Source: Micromonospora sp. WMMA1363
GTDB taxonomy: Bacteria > Actinomycetota > Actinomycetes > Mycobacteriales > Micromonosporaceae
Length of the DNA stretch: 64,000 nucleotides
Direction: 5' to 3'
Assembly (NCBI RefSeq): GCF_030345795.1
Contig: NZ_JAUALB010000001.1
Coordinates: 5,944,001-6,008,000, forward strand
Part shown: positions 35,974 to 45,060 of the stretch, in pieces
How positions within the stretch are numbered: the stretch's first letter is position 1
Layout: every line of letters starts with the position of its first letter
Made by a program: the position numbers and the translations under genes
Notes under the pieces: generated by a model
Told to the model about the DNA's origin: nothing
Seen by the model: the letters and a program-made list of their open reading frames with translations, nothing else
Databases searched by the model: none

Positions 35974-37113
35974 ATGGACCAGCATCTGTACGAGCGGGAC
36001 CACGACGAGTTCCGCGACCTGTGCCGTGGGTTCCTGACCCGCGAGGCCGTGCCGCACCACGAGCGCTGGGAGGCCGAGGGGATTGTCGACCGGGAGGTGT
36101 GGCGCAAGGCCGGAGCCGTGGGGCTGCTCGGCATGGACGTCGACCCGCAGTACGGCGGAGGTGGCCAGCAGGACTTCCGGTTCAACGCGGTGCTGGCCGA
36201 GGAGATCGTCGCCGCGGGCTGCTCCGGGCTCGGGTTCGGCCTGCACAACGACGTGGTGGCGCCGTACCTCACCGAGCTGACCACGGAAGACCAGCGCAAG
36301 CGGTGGCTGGCCGGCTTCTGCTCCGGCGACCTGGTCACCGCCATCGCGATGAGTGAGCCCGGTGCCGGCTCCGACCTGGCCGGGGTCCGCACCAGCGCGG
36401 TCCGCGACGGCGACACGTTCGTGCTCAACGGGCAGAAGACGTTCATCACCAACGGCGAGATGGCCGACCTGGTGCTGGTCGTCGCCCGCACCGCCGACCA
36501 GGGGGCCCACGGGGTGAGCCTGATCGCGGTGGAGACCGGCACTCCCGGCTTCACCCGGGGCCGGCGGTTGGCCAAGGTCGGCCTCAAAGCCAACGACACG
36601 GCGGAGTTGTTCTTCGACGACTGCCGGGTGCCGGCGGAGAACCTGATCGGCACCGAGAATCACGGCTTCTACCACCTGATGGCGAACCTGCCCCGGGAGC
36701 GCCTCAGCATCGCGGTCGCCGCGGTGGCCGCCGCGGAGAAGCTGCTCGCCGTGACGCTCGACTACGCCCGCGGCCGCGAGGCGTTCGGCCGGCCGATCGG
36801 GACGTTCCAGCACAACCGCTTCCTCTTGGCCGAGCTCGACACCGAGGTGACGATCGCGCGGACGTTCGTCAACCACTGCGTCGCCGAGTTCAACGCCGGG
36901 CGGCTCTCGGTGACCGACGCGGCCAAGGCCAAGTGGTGGACCACCGAGCTGCAGAACAAGGTCGCCGACCGCTGCGTGCAACTGCACGGCGGGTACGGCT
37001 TCATGCTGGAGTACCCGGTCGCGAAGGCCTGGCTGGACGGCCGGGTTCAAACCATCTACGGCGGCACCACCGAGATCATGAAGGAGATCATCGGGCGCGG
37101 GCTCGGCCTGTAG
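35974..37113 (+). CDS. Acyl-CoA dehydrogenase, long-chain/isovaleryl-like clade
   Basis: 379 residues, FAD enzyme of acyl-CoA alpha,beta-oxidation. ATG 35974 was chosen because family similarity (YERDHDEFRDLCRGFL) begins there; the frame is open to 35806. FAD/substrate motifs are AIAMSEPGAGSDLAGV, GQKTFITNGEMADL and the C-terminal GGYGFMLEYPVAKAW. In the usual YEGT position it has IYGGTTEI, so the common catalytic Glu is absent there; instead LPRERLSIA supplies Glu242 at the place used by long-chain and isovaleryl-CoA dehydrogenases. No partner genes are adjacent. The substrate is unknown. Confidence 0.9.
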   Translation: MDQHLYERDHDEFRDLCRGFLTREAVPHHERWEAEGIVDREVWRKAGAVGLLGMDVDPQYGGGGQQDFRFNAVLAEEIVAAGCSGLGFGLHNDVVAPYLTELTTEDQRKRWLAGFCSGDLVTAIAMSEPGAGSDLAGVRTSAVRDGDTFVLNGQKTFITNGEMADLVLVVARTADQGAHGVSLIAVETGTPGFTRGRRLAKVGLKANDTAELFFDDCRVPAENLIGTENHGFYHLMANLPRERLSIAVAAVAAAEKLLAVTLDYARGREAFGRPIGTFQHNRFLLAELDTEVTIARTFVNHCVAEFNAGRLSVTDAAKAKWWTTELQNKVADRCVQLHGGYGFMLEYPVAKAWLDGRVQTIYGGTTEIMKEIIGRGLGL

Positions 37114-37149
37114 CGGGAGCGGCGCCGTCGGCCGGAACGAATACGCACG

Positions 37150-37229
37150 AGACCGGAGTGGACGCGACCGGGTCGGAGTGGACGTGCGAGGGATCGGAGT
37201 GGATGCGCAGGGATCGGAGTGGATGCGCA
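37150..37229. repeat. 20-bp tandem repeat, four units
   Basis: Unit GGGATCGGAGTGGATGCGCA, perfect at 37190-37209 and 37210-37229 and degenerate in the two units before. It lies between the acyl-CoA dehydrogenase and the MFS gene. Confidence 0.9.
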
Positions 37230-37273
37230 AGGATAGGTGCGCTGTTCCGCCCCTTACCTTCCGGAAGTAGCCG

Positions 37274-38587
37274 ATGGCCACCGACCTGACCACGCCGGCC
37301 CGTACCCGGCCCGACGTCGCCCCGATCCAACGACGGACCCTGCGCCTGCTCTTCGGCACCCAGATCATCGGCGGTATCGGCGTCACCATCGGCATCGCGG
37401 TCGGGGCGTTGCTCGCCGCCCGGATCGCCGGCACCGCCGCCGCCGGCCTGGCGCAGAGCGCCGCCGTGGTGGGTGGGGCGCTGCTGGCCGTCCCGGTCAC
37501 CCGGATCATGAACGAGCATGGGCGCCGGCCGGGGTTGGTCGTCGCCTACCTGGCTGGCGCGACCGGCGCGGTGCTGGTCGTACTCGCCACGGTCACCCGC
37601 TTCGTGCCACTGCTCTTCCTCGGCATGCTGCTCTTCGGCGGAGGCACCGCCGCGAACCTCCAGGCCCGCTACACCGCCGTGGATCTCGCCGCCCCGGCCC
37701 GTCGGGGCCGTCAACTCTCCGTCATCGTCTGGGCCACCACCATCGGTGCGGTGGCCGCGCCGAACTTCGCCGCGCTCGCCGATCGGGTCACCGGTGGGTG
37801 GGGGTTACCGCCGCTGGCCGGTCCGTTCGTGTTCAGCGCCGTGGCGTTCGTGCTCGCCGCCGGCGTGCTCCTGGTTCTGCTGCGGCCTGATCCGCTGCTC
37901 ACCGCGCGGCGGCTGGCGGCGGCCGACGCACCGGTCGCCCCGCCGCCCACGGCCGAGGTCCCGGCCGCCCGGCGCGGCGCCGGGATGCGCGCGGCCTGGC
38001 AGGTGGTACGCGGTCGCCCGGCAGCCCGGTTCGGCATCGCGGCGGTGGCGGTGGGTCACCTGGTGATGGTGGCGGTGATGTCGATGACCCCGGTGCGGCT
38101 CGGCGAGTCGCACGGCGACGCGGACGTCCTCCGGGTGGTCGGCATCGTGCTGAGCCTGCACATCGCCGGCATGTATGCCCTGGCCCCGGTGGTGGGCTGG
38201 CTCACCGACCGGCTCGGTCGGCGGGCGGTGATCCTCGGCGGCGTCGGGTTGCTGCTTGCCGCCTGCGCGGTCGCCGGCACCGCCGGGCACCACACGCCCC
38301 GGCTCTCGGCTGGTCTCGTGCTGTTGGGGCTGGGGTGGTCCGGCACCATGGTGGCCGGCTCGACGCTGCTGTCGGAGTCGGTGCCGGCGGCCGTCCGCCC
38401 GAGCGTGCAGGGGCTCTCCGACGTGACCATGGGGCTGGCCGGCGCCGGTGCCGCCGCGGTCAGCGGGTTCGTCATGCGGGCTGCTGGTTATCCGGTGCTC
38501 GCCCTGTTGGCGGCGATCGCGGTGGTGCCCCTGGTGGCGCTAGCGTTGCGGGCGGTGCCGGCGGTGGAGTCGGACGAGGAGGGCTGA
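37274..38587 (+). CDS. MFS transporter
   Basis: 437 residues with about 12 hydrophobic segments. The first covers TLRLLFGTQIIGGIGVTIGI; the loop after segment 2 has MNEHGRRPGLVVAYL, the family GxxxDRxGRR-type signature in changed form, and a second copy, DRLGRRAVILGG, comes after segment 8, so the two-fold repeat of the family is visible. Substrate not predictable. It probably forms a transcription unit with the DUF3046 gene, whose start follows the stop by 3 bases. The ATG lacks a clear ribosome site. Confidence 0.88.
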   Translation: MATDLTTPARTRPDVAPIQRRTLRLLFGTQIIGGIGVTIGIAVGALLAARIAGTAAAGLAQSAAVVGGALLAVPVTRIMNEHGRRPGLVVAYLAGATGAVLVVLATVTRFVPLLFLGMLLFGGGTAANLQARYTAVDLAAPARRGRQLSVIVWATTIGAVAAPNFAALADRVTGGWGLPPLAGPFVFSAVAFVLAAGVLLVLLRPDPLLTARRLAAADAPVAPPPTAEVPAARRGAGMRAAWQVVRGRPAARFGIAAVAVGHLVMVAVMSMTPVRLGESHGDADVLRVVGIVLSLHIAGMYALAPVVGWLTDRLGRRAVILGGVGLLLAACAVAGTAGHHTPRLSAGLVLLGLGWSGTMVAGSTLLSESVPAAVRPSVQGLSDVTMGLAGAGAAAVSGFVMRAAGYPVLALLAAIAVVPLVALALRAVPAVESDEEG

Positions 38588-38590
38588 TCA

Positions 38591-38791
38591 GTGCGGCTGA
38601 CCGACTTCTGGGCGCGGCTCGAGGAGGCGTTCGGGTCCGCGTACGCGGGCAGCATCGCCAGCGATCAGGTCCTGGCCCAGCTCGACGGGCGGACGATCGA
38701 ACAGGCCCTCGCCGCGGGCGAGGAGACGCACGTCGTGTGGCGGGCGGTCGTCGCCGCGTACCCCGACCGGGTGCCGGCCCGGCTACGCTGA
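38591..38791 (+). CDS. DUF3046 family protein
   Basis: 66-residue protein beginning MRLTDFWARLEEAFGSAYA and containing DQVLAQLDGRTIEQAL and THVVWRAV, the DUF3046 pattern. The GTG start is preceded by GAGGAGGG at the end of the MFS gene. The family is found in actinobacteria directly before recA; its function is unknown. Confidence 0.9.
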   Translation: MRLTDFWARLEEAFGSAYAGSIASDQVLAQLDGRTIEQALAAGEETHVVWRAVVAAYPDRVPARLR

Positions 38792-38828
38792 GTAGCTTCC
38801 TCTCTGCTTCCGCGTGTTGCTTGCTTGC

Positions 38829-38844
38829 TCGTACATCTGTTCGG
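38829..38844 (+). promoter_or_regulatory. LexA (SOS) box before recA
   Basis: TCGTACATCTGTTCGG matches the actinobacterial consensus TCGAACNNNNGTTCGA with two mismatches. It is about 130 bases before the recA ATG. The regulator gene lexA is in this window. Confidence 0.7.
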
Positions 38845-38975
38845 CTATTGTCCACAGCGGGGTGCTCGTCCACAGCTCACGGCCTGGTCGCTGGTCTTCT
38901 GTCGGACCCAGCGCCTAGCGTGTCCGCGTGACGCGAAGCTCAGCAAAGACGCCGGCGAAGGCAGGGGTGGCAACG

Positions 38976-40022
38976 ATGGCGGCAGCGCCTGACCGGGAGA
39001 AGGCACTCGACCTTGCTCTCGCTCAGATCGACAAGCAGTTCGGCAAGGGGTCGGTGATGCGGCTGGGCGAGCGTCCGGTCGTGCAGACCGCGGTGGTCCC
39101 CACCGGCTCCATCGCGCTCGACGTGGCGCTCGGCGTGGGCGGTCTGCCCCGCGGCCGGGTCATCGAGATCTACGGCCCGGAGTCCAGCGGCAAGACCACG
39201 GTGGCGTTGCACGCGGTGGCGAACGCCCAGCGGGCCGGCGGCATCGCCGCCTTCGTCGACGCCGAGCACGCGCTCGACCCGGAGTACGCGAAGGCCCTCG
39301 GCGTCGACACCGATGCCCTGCTGGTCTCCCAGCCGGACACCGGCGAGCAGGCGCTGGAGATCGCGGACATGCTGGTCCGCTCCGGCGCGCTCGACATCAT
39401 CGTCATCGACTCGGTCGCCGCGCTGGTGCCGCGCGCCGAGATCGAGGGCGAGATGGGCGACAGCCACGTGGGCCTGCAGGCCCGGCTGATGAGCCAGGCG
39501 CTGCGCAAGATGACCGGCGTGCTCAGCCACACCGGCACGACGGCGATCTTCATCAACCAGCTCCGCGAGAAGATCGGCGTGATGTTCGGGTCGCCCGAGA
39601 CCACGACCGGTGGGCGCGCGCTGAAGTTCTACGCCTCGGTCCGGCTCGACGTGCGCCGCATCGAGAGCCTCAAGGATGGCACCGACGTGGTCGGTAACCG
39701 CACCCGGGTCAAGGTCGTGAAGAACAAGGTCGCCGCGCCGTTCAAGCAGGCCGAGTTCGACATCATGTACGGCAAGGGCATCTCCCGCGAGGGCTCGCTG
39801 ATCGATGTCGGTGTCGAGCAGGCGATCATCCGCAAGTCCGGCGCGTGGTACACGTACGACGGCGACCAGCTCGGCCAGGGCAAGGAGAAAGCCCGCGAGT
39901 TCCTTCGGGAGAACCCGGATGTGGCCGCCGAGATCGAGAAGAAGATCCTGGAGAAGCTCGGCGTCGGCGTCGGCGCGGGCGATGCCGCCGGTGGCCCGGA
40001 GCTGCCGCCGGTCGACTTCTGA
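38976..40022 (+). CDS. recA: RecA recombinase
   Basis: 348 residues. It forms filaments on single-stranded DNA, exchanges strands and stimulates LexA cleavage. The Walker A motif GPESSGKTT is at residues 67-75; [26 protein letters not shown] loop L1 and the L2 region [17 protein letters not shown] follow. ATG 38976 is preceded by AGGGGTGG and gives the family start; an upstream GTG at 38928 adds 16 residues without similarity. It is followed by recX with a strong hairpin at the junction. Expression should be SOS-controlled by the box at 38829. Confidence 0.98.
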   Translation: MAAAPDREKALDLALAQIDKQFGKGSVMRLGERPVVQTAVVPTGSIALDVALGVGGLPRGRVIEIYGPESSGKTTVALHAVANAQRAGGIAAFVDAEHALDPEYAKALGVDTDALLVSQPDTGEQALEIADMLVRSGALDIIVIDSVAALVPRAEIEGEMGDSHVGLQARLMSQALRKMTGVLSHTGTTAIFINQLREKIGVMFGSPETTTGGRALKFYASVRLDVRRIESLKDGTDVVGNRTRVKVVKNKVAAPFKQAEFDIMYGKGISREGSLIDVGVEQAIIRKSGAWYTYDGDQLGQGKEKAREFLRENPDVAAEIEKKILEKLGVGVGAGDAAGGPELPPVDF

Positions 40023-40031
40023 TCCTGACCC

Positions 40032-40721
40032 GTGGGCTCACGACGCGCCCGTACGGGGCGGGGTTGGGATGCCAGACCGCCCCGTACGGGTGAGGCCAGC
40101 ACGCCCTCGCTTCGCCGTGGCGGCCGGGGACGGGCCGCCGAGGACGCCGAGGCGACCGCACCGCCCGACGAGGCGGAGATGGCCCGGGAGATCTGCCTGC
40201 GCCAGCTCGCCGTGCGGCCGTGTACCCGGGCGGAGCTGGCCGGCGCGCTGGCGAACCGGGGCATCTCCGAGGAGGCCGCCACGGCGGTCCTCGATCGGTA
40301 CGACGAGGTCGGCATGATCGACGATGCCGCCTTCGCCCGTGCCTGGGTCTCCAGCCGGCATGCCCGTCGGGGCCTCGCCCGCCGCGCCCTCGCCACCGAG
40401 CTGCGCCAGCGCGGCGTCGACGCCGAGGTCGCCAGGGCGGCGCTCGGCGAGCTGGATGAGGAGACCGAGGCGGAGACCGCCCGCGCCCTGGCGGAGCGGA
40501 AGCTGCGCTCCGCCAGGGGAGCACCCGACGCGGTGTTCCGTCGGTTGGTCGGCATGCTGGCCCGCAAGGGCTACCCGCCGGGTGTGGCGATCCGGGCGGT
40601 GAAGGAGGCTCTCGCAACACAGAGCGCCGAGGCGGCCGAGTTCGCCGACCAGATCGACGCGGACGCCCTCGCGGACGCCGAGGGTGACGTCGACCGCGAG
40701 AACCATCCGGCCGACGGCTGA
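40032..40721 (+). CDS. recX: RecX regulator of RecA
   Basis: 229 residues if read from GTG 40032, 9 bases after recA. The three-helix repeats begin about residue 45: REICLRQLAVRPCTRAELAGAL, VLDRYDEVGMIDDAAFARAWV, RRALATELRQRGVD and FRRLVGMLARKGYPPGVAI. RecX caps or destabilises RecA filaments. A perfect hairpin occupies 40048-40090, within the first 20 codons of this reading, and there is no good ribosome site before the GTG, so the true start may be later (for instance GTG 40087-40090 region or ATG 40177). The C-terminal tail is acidic. Confidence 0.92.
   Translation: MGSRRARTGRGWDARPPRTGEASTPSLRRGGRGRAAEDAEATAPPDEAEMAREICLRQLAVRPCTRAELAGALANRGISEEAATAVLDRYDEVGMIDDAAFARAWVSSRHARRGLARRALATELRQRGVDAEVARAALGELDEETEAETARALAERKLRSARGAPDAVFRRLVGMLARKGYPPGVAIRAVKEALATQSAEAAEFADQIDADALADAEGDVDRENHPADG
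40048..40090 (+). promoter_or_regulatory. Perfect 14-bp hairpin between recA and recX
   Basis: CCCGTACGGGGCGG (40048-40061) and CCGCCCCGTACGGG (40077-40090) pair without mismatch around 15 bases. A terminator-like structure that lowers recX expression is known for recA-recX in other bacteria; here the same role is inferred from position. Confidence 0.7.
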
Positions 40722-40805
40722 CCATGGCCCCACGCCGGGTGACGGTTCTGGATGAGCGGTCAGTTGGCTGGCCGCTTTGTCCCCTGCTGTCCGGTCTTCC
40801 ATCGG

Positions 40806-40833
40806 CGGAGAGTCGTCCGGCCGATTCTCTCCG
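40806..40833 (+). terminator. Candidate hairpin downstream of recX
   Basis: CGGAGAG-TCG pairs with CGA-CTCTCCG with a two-base bulge, followed by GTTCGGGGGGTTTG. It lies 85 bases after the recX stop. Confidence 0.4.
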
Positions 40834-41424
40834 TTCGGGGGGTTTGATCATGAGTTCTTGACCGGAGTGCTCCCGGAGACCTAGCCTCGCCATACAGGCT
40901 CACATGCCCGACCAGCGCAGGCTAAGCGCACAACATAGATCCCATAACAGAACAGCATCACTTTGGCCGGCTCATCGGCCCTTGGTGTCAGCTTCGGCAG
41001 GCCGATCCGGAGCTGACGTGACAACTGCACCTGGCCGCCGACGGCGTCATCCAGACACCGCCGGCGGGGGCTGCTATCCACGGCCAGCCGCTCCGGTCGG
41101 GCGTCCAGAGCCGCAGGAGTGTGCTCGGCGGCACGTGCCTGCGGCGCGACGTTCAGGGGAGGCACGCCATGGCGAGGCGGCAGGTGTCACCAGGGAGGCT
41201 GGCATGAGCGGGCGGGCCGGCGTGCCCGGCGCGCGGCTTTCCTTGCCCGCCGGCGCGCCCGGCGCTTGGTCGTCGCCACCCGCCGACGCGCCTGGGGCGA
41301 ACGTCTCCGACGCCGCTCACCGCCAGCGGAAAGCGATCGTGGAGGAAGACGGCCGCCGGCGGCGCCACGCGATGCCACGGTCTCCCCTGACCCGGCACGT
41401 GGCGTCGACCGCCGGGGGCACGGC
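40834..41424. other. Long intergenic stretch before rny, no supported gene
   Basis: An open frame at 40904-41428 overlaps the rny start by ATGA, and the rny frame is itself open back to 41119, but the predicted residues are Pro/Arg/Gly-rich with no family similarity that I recognise. I treat the region as the rny leader and promoter region. Confidence 0.5.
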
Positions 41425-43191
41425 ATGAGCGGGTTCGACGCCGTCCTGCTGGTGGCCTTGCTGGTGCTGACCGGGATCGTGCTCGGAGCGGCGCTGCTCG
41501 GTCTCCGCGTGGTGCGCCGGCTCGGGACGGCACCGGCGCCGGACGACCCGGCTTTCATCGCCGAGAAGGACCGCCAGGAGCAGTCCCTCGCCGCGTTGCG
41601 GAGCGCCGCGGACGAGGCGAACAGCACGGTCGACGTGGCCAGGTCCGCCGCCGCGGCGGCTCGGGCCGAGGCGGCCGCCGCCAAGGCCGAGGCGAAGGCG
41701 GCCCGGGCGGAGGCGCGCCGGGTCCTCGACGACGCCCGAGCCGAGGCGGACACCATCCTGGAGCGGGCCCACAAGCAGGCCGAGGCCGACGCCGACCAGT
41801 TGCGGGCCACTGCCCGGCGTAGCGGCGAGCGGGAGGTGGCCGTCCTCTCCGCGACCACTCGGGAACAGGCCGCCGAGGTGGAGCGCCGGGCGGCCAGGAT
41901 GGACGAGCGGGAGCGGCTGCACACCGAGGAGGTGGAGCGGCTCGCCGAACGCGAGCGGCAGCTCAGCGCCGCCGGTGCCGCGCTGGGGACCCGGGAGTCC
42001 ACCCTCGCCCAGCGGGAGGCGGACCTGGCGCAGACGGAGGAGCGGCGTCTCCGGGAGCTGGAACGGGTTGCCGGGCTCACCGCCGACGCCGCCCGCACGG
42101 AGTTGATCGAGGCGATCGAGAGCCAGGCCAAGCGGGAGGCCGCGCTGCTGGTCCGGGACATCGAGTCCGATGCTCGCAGCACCGCCGAGGAGCGCGCCCG
42201 CCATGTCGTCGTCGACGCGATCCAGCGGATCGCCAGCGAGCAGACCGCGGAGAGTGTGGTCAGCGTGCTGCACCTACCCGGCGACGAGATGAAGGGGCGG
42301 ATCATCGGTCGGGAGGGGCGCAACATCCGCGCCTTCGAGTCGGTGACCGGAGTTAACCTGATCATCGACGACACCCCCGAGGCGGTGCTGCTCTCCTGTT
42401 TCGACCCGGTACGCCGAGAGGTCGGCCGGCTCACGTTGGAGAAGCTGGTCCTCGACGGGCGGATCCACCCGCACCGGATCGAGGAGGTCCACGACCTGGC
42501 CCGGCACGAGGTGGAGCAGCTCTGCCACCGGGCCGCCGAGGAGGCCCTGGTCGCGGTCGGGATCACCGAGATCCACCCCGAGCTGGTCGCCCTGCTCGGC
42601 CGGCTACGCTACCGCACCTCGTACGGGCAGAACGTCCTCAAGCACCTTGTCGAGACCGCCCACATCGCCGGGATCATGGCCGCCGAACTGCGGCTCGACG
42701 TGCCGACGATCAAGCGGTGCGCGTTCCTGCACGACATCGGCAAGGCGCTCACCCACGAGGTTGAGGGCAGCCACGCCATCATCGGCGCCGACCTGGCCCG
42801 CAAGTACGGCGAGCGCGAGGACGTCGTGCACGCCATCGAGGCGCATCACAACGAGGTGCCGCCGCAAACCATCGAGGCGGTGCTCACCCAGGCCTCCGAC
42901 GCCTGCTCGGGCGGCCGGCCCGGAGCGCGGCGGGAAAGCCTCGAGGCGTACGTGAAGCGGCTGGAGCGGATCGAGGAGATCGCAGCCGGCAAGCTCGGCG
43001 TGGAGAAGGTCTTCGCGATGCAGGCCGGCCGGGAGATCCGGGTGATGGTGAAGCCGGAGGACGTCGACGACATCGGCGCCGCCGTGCTGGCCCGGGACGT
43101 GGCCAAGCAGATCGAGGAGGAGTTGACCTACCCGGGCCAGATCCGGGTGACCGTGGTCCGCGAGTCCCGGGTCACCGAGATCGCCCGCTGA
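41425..43191 (+). CDS. rny: Ribonuclease Y
   Basis: 588 residues. Endoribonuclease that starts mRNA decay, tethered to the membrane. An N-terminal transmembrane helix (VLLVALLVLTGIVLGAALLG, residues 7-26) is followed by a ~200-residue Ala/Glu/Arg coiled coil. The KH domain has GRIIGREGRNIRAFE at about 291-305. The HD domain with HDIGKALTHE at 437-446 binds the metals. The end RVTVVRESRVTEIAR is typical. ATG 41425 puts the membrane helix at the N-terminus. It follows recX at a distance, as in other actinomycetes. Confidence 0.95.
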   Translation: MSGFDAVLLVALLVLTGIVLGAALLGLRVVRRLGTAPAPDDPAFIAEKDRQEQSLAALRSAADEANSTVDVARSAAAAARAEAAAAKAEAKAARAEARRVLDDARAEADTILERAHKQAEADADQLRATARRSGEREVAVLSATTREQAAEVERRAARMDERERLHTEEVERLAERERQLSAAGAALGTRESTLAQREADLAQTEERRLRELERVAGLTADAARTELIEAIESQAKREAALLVRDIESDARSTAEERARHVVVDAIQRIASEQTAESVVSVLHLPGDEMKGRIIGREGRNIRAFESVTGVNLIIDDTPEAVLLSCFDPVRREVGRLTLEKLVLDGRIHPHRIEEVHDLARHEVEQLCHRAAEEALVAVGITEIHPELVALLGRLRYRTSYGQNVLKHLVETAHIAGIMAAELRLDVPTIKRCAFLHDIGKALTHEVEGSHAIIGADLARKYGEREDVVHAIEAHHNEVPPQTIEAVLTQASDACSGGRPGARRESLEAYVKRLERIEEIAAGKLGVEKVFAMQAGREIRVMVKPEDVDDIGAAVLARDVAKQIEEELTYPGQIRVTVVRESRVTEIAR

Positions 43192-43230
43192 GCGGGTGTG
43201 ACGCGCTGGATGTGCCTGCTTGTAGCCCAT

Positions 43231-43270
43231 GCGTCTTGCTGAACCGGTGTGCGTGTTGCTGAACCGGTGC
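43231..43270. repeat. 20-bp tandem repeat, two units and a partial
   Basis: GCGTCTTGCTGAACCGGTGT and GCGTGTTGCTGAACCGGTGC are consecutive, with a partial third unit (TTGCTGAGTCCGT) after them. Located after rny. Confidence 0.8.
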
Positions 43271-43298
43271 GCTTGCTGAGTCCGTACAGATCCGACGC

Positions 43299-43327
43299 GA
43301 GGGCCGGCGCCACCCGGGCCGGCCCTC
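43299..43327. terminator. Bidirectional terminator between rny and gluD
   Basis: GAGGGCCGGC and GCCGGCCCTC form a perfect 10-bp stem around 9 bases, between two convergent genes. Confidence 0.75.
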
Positions 43328-43345
43328 ACGTCGTGGATCGGTAGT

Positions 43346-44314
43346 TTAGACGCCGCCGGCGCCCTCGGCCTGTGAGGTGAGGGCGGTGGCCGGCGGCTCC
43401 TGCGCCGGTGTGCCGGCGGTCCGCCGGCCGCGGGAGAGCCGGTGCTGGACGTACTGGGCCAGCTTCGACAGCGAGTAGTTCACGACGATGAACAGCACGG
43501 CGATCACGGTGTAGACCTGGATCGGATTGTCCAGCGCACCGATGATCTGCTTGCCGATGTTGAGCGTCTCCTCGTAACTGACGATGAACCCGAGTGAGGT
43601 GTCCTTCAGGACCACCACGAGCTGGCTGATCAGCGCAGGCAGCATGATCCGGAACGCCTGGGGAAGCAGGATCATCCGGGTGGTCTGCAACGGGGAGAGG
43701 CCGATCGCGGCTGCGGCCTCGGCCTGTCCGCCGGGGAGCCCCTCCATGCCGGAACGCAGGATCTCGGCGATCACCACGGAGTTGTAGATGGTGAGGCCGA
43801 TGACCAGGTACCAGAGCGTGTCGAAGGTGACACCGAACTCGGGAAAGCCGCGAGCCACGAAGAAGATCGTGATCACGACGGGCAGACCCCGGAAGATCTC
43901 GACACAGACCCGGGTCACGACCCCCAGCGTGACGTTCAGCCCGCGCAGCAGGTAGGTCAGCGGTGCGGCGAGTCCGGTGAACCGGCGCCGGGCGAAGCTC
44001 TTGAGCTGGATCCGCAGCACCGCCAGCACCATGCCGACCAGCAGCGAGGCGACGATGGCGAGGGCCGCCGCGACGAGGGTGTTCCTGATGCCGACGCCGA
44101 GCCGCTCCCAGACCAGCGGGAAGTTCTCGTTCGAGGGGTCGATCAGTGGACCCCACAGCTCCATCGAGAACTGGCCCTCGTCCTCCAGCGGACGGTAGAC
44201 CAGGACGTATGCGCCCACCAGGATCAGGGCGGTGGCGGCGAGGCTGCTGAACAGGGTGACCCGGCGCTGCCGGGGCCCGGGGACGTCGTAGAGGACGCTG
44301 CTCTGTTGGGTCAT
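43346..44314 (-). CDS. gluD: Glutamate-type ABC transporter permease
   Basis: 322 residues, membrane permease of the polar amino acid importer family (HisM type). An N-terminal hydrophobic segment VTLFSSLAATALILVGAYVL is followed by the permease domain. The EAA loop, which contacts the ATPase, is EAAAAIGLSPLQTTRMILLPQAFR. Its ATG overlaps the gluC stop by 4 bases (ATGA). The C-terminal tail is longer than usual and carries Arg, Thr and Pro-rich sequence. The glutamate specificity is inferred from operon organisation, as in Corynebacterium gluABCD. Confidence 0.88.
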   Translation of the reverse strand: MTQQSSVLYDVPGPRQRRVTLFSSLAATALILVGAYVLVYRPLEDEGQFSMELWGPLIDPSNENFPLVWERLGVGIRNTLVAAALAIVASLLVGMVLAVLRIQLKSFARRRFTGLAAPLTYLLRGLNVTLGVVTRVCVEIFRGLPVVITIFFVARGFPEFGVTFDTLWYLVIGLTIYNSVVIAEILRSGMEGLPGGQAEAAAAIGLSPLQTTRMILLPQAFRIMLPALISQLVVVLKDTSLGFIVSYEETLNIGKQIIGALDNPIQVYTVIAVLFIVVNYSLSKLAQYVQHRLSRGRRTAGTPAQEPPATALTSQAEGAGGV

Positions 44315-45018
44315 CGGGCCACCGCCTGCCGCCGTTCGATCCGGTCGAGGAGCGCGCCGAGAGGCACGGTCATGATCAGGTATCCGATCGAGATGCCGAT
44401 GGCGACCGGGATGAATGGGTAGCCCTCGGCCGACGTCAACTGGTCCGCGGTCTGGGACAGGTCACCCACGACACCGAAGAAGCCGACCAGCGCCGAGTTC
44501 TTGATCATGGCGATGATGGCCGAGCCGAGCGGCACGATCGAGGCCTTCCACGACTGCGGCAGCACCACGTACCGCAGGTTCTGGCTGAAGGTCAGTCCGA
44601 GTGACCGGGCCGCCTCCGCCTGGCCGGCGGGCACCGCGTTCACCCCGGAGCGCAGCGCCTCGCAGACGAACGCCGCGGTGTAGAGCACCAAGGCGATCAG
44701 AGCGAAGCGGAAGTACGGCAGGTCGGTGCCGAGCCGGCTGAACACGATGTCGAGCCCGGGGATGCGGAGGAAGTCCGCGTTGGAGCCGAGCGCGGGGAGG
44801 CCGAAGGCGGCGAAGAACATGACGACGGTCAGCGGCATGTTGCGGAAGGTGTTGACGTACGCGGTGCCGACCGCTCGCAACGGCGGCACCGGGGAGATTC
44901 GCAGCACCGCCACGACGGCGCCCAGGATCAGGGCGCCGATCGCGGCGAGAATGCAGATCTGGAGGGTGAGCCAGAAACCACCCGCGAAAACGTCGAACTT
45001 GTCGATGAGTACACTCAC
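44311..45018 (-). CDS. gluC: Glutamate-type ABC transporter permease
   Basis: 235 residues with a signal-anchor-like first helix (GGFWLTLQICILAAIGALILG) and the permease EAA loop EAARSLGLTFSQNLRYVVLPQS. It pairs with GluD to form the membrane channel. GTG 45018 lies 42 bases after gluB; ribosome site GGAGGG lies close before it. The gene runs into gluD with a 4-base overlap. Confidence 0.88.
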   Translation of the reverse strand: MSVLIDKFDVFAGGFWLTLQICILAAIGALILGAVVAVLRISPVPPLRAVGTAYVNTFRNMPLTVVMFFAAFGLPALGSNADFLRIPGLDIVFSRLGTDLPYFRFALIALVLYTAAFVCEALRSGVNAVPAGQAEAARSLGLTFSQNLRYVVLPQSWKASIVPLGSAIIAMIKNSALVGFFGVVGDLSQTADQLTSAEGYPFIPVAIGISIGYLIMTVPLGALLDRIERRQAVAR

Positions 45019-45060
45019 GGGTCGGTCTTCCTCCCCACCCTCCAGGTCAGCCGGATCAGA

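Noticed and set aside
40904..41428. 174-residue open frame overlapping the rny start by ATGA
   Set aside because: The overlap looks like coupling, but the sequence is Pro/Arg/Gly-rich without a family, and the true rny start explains the region as a leader. A tiny chance remains that it is real.
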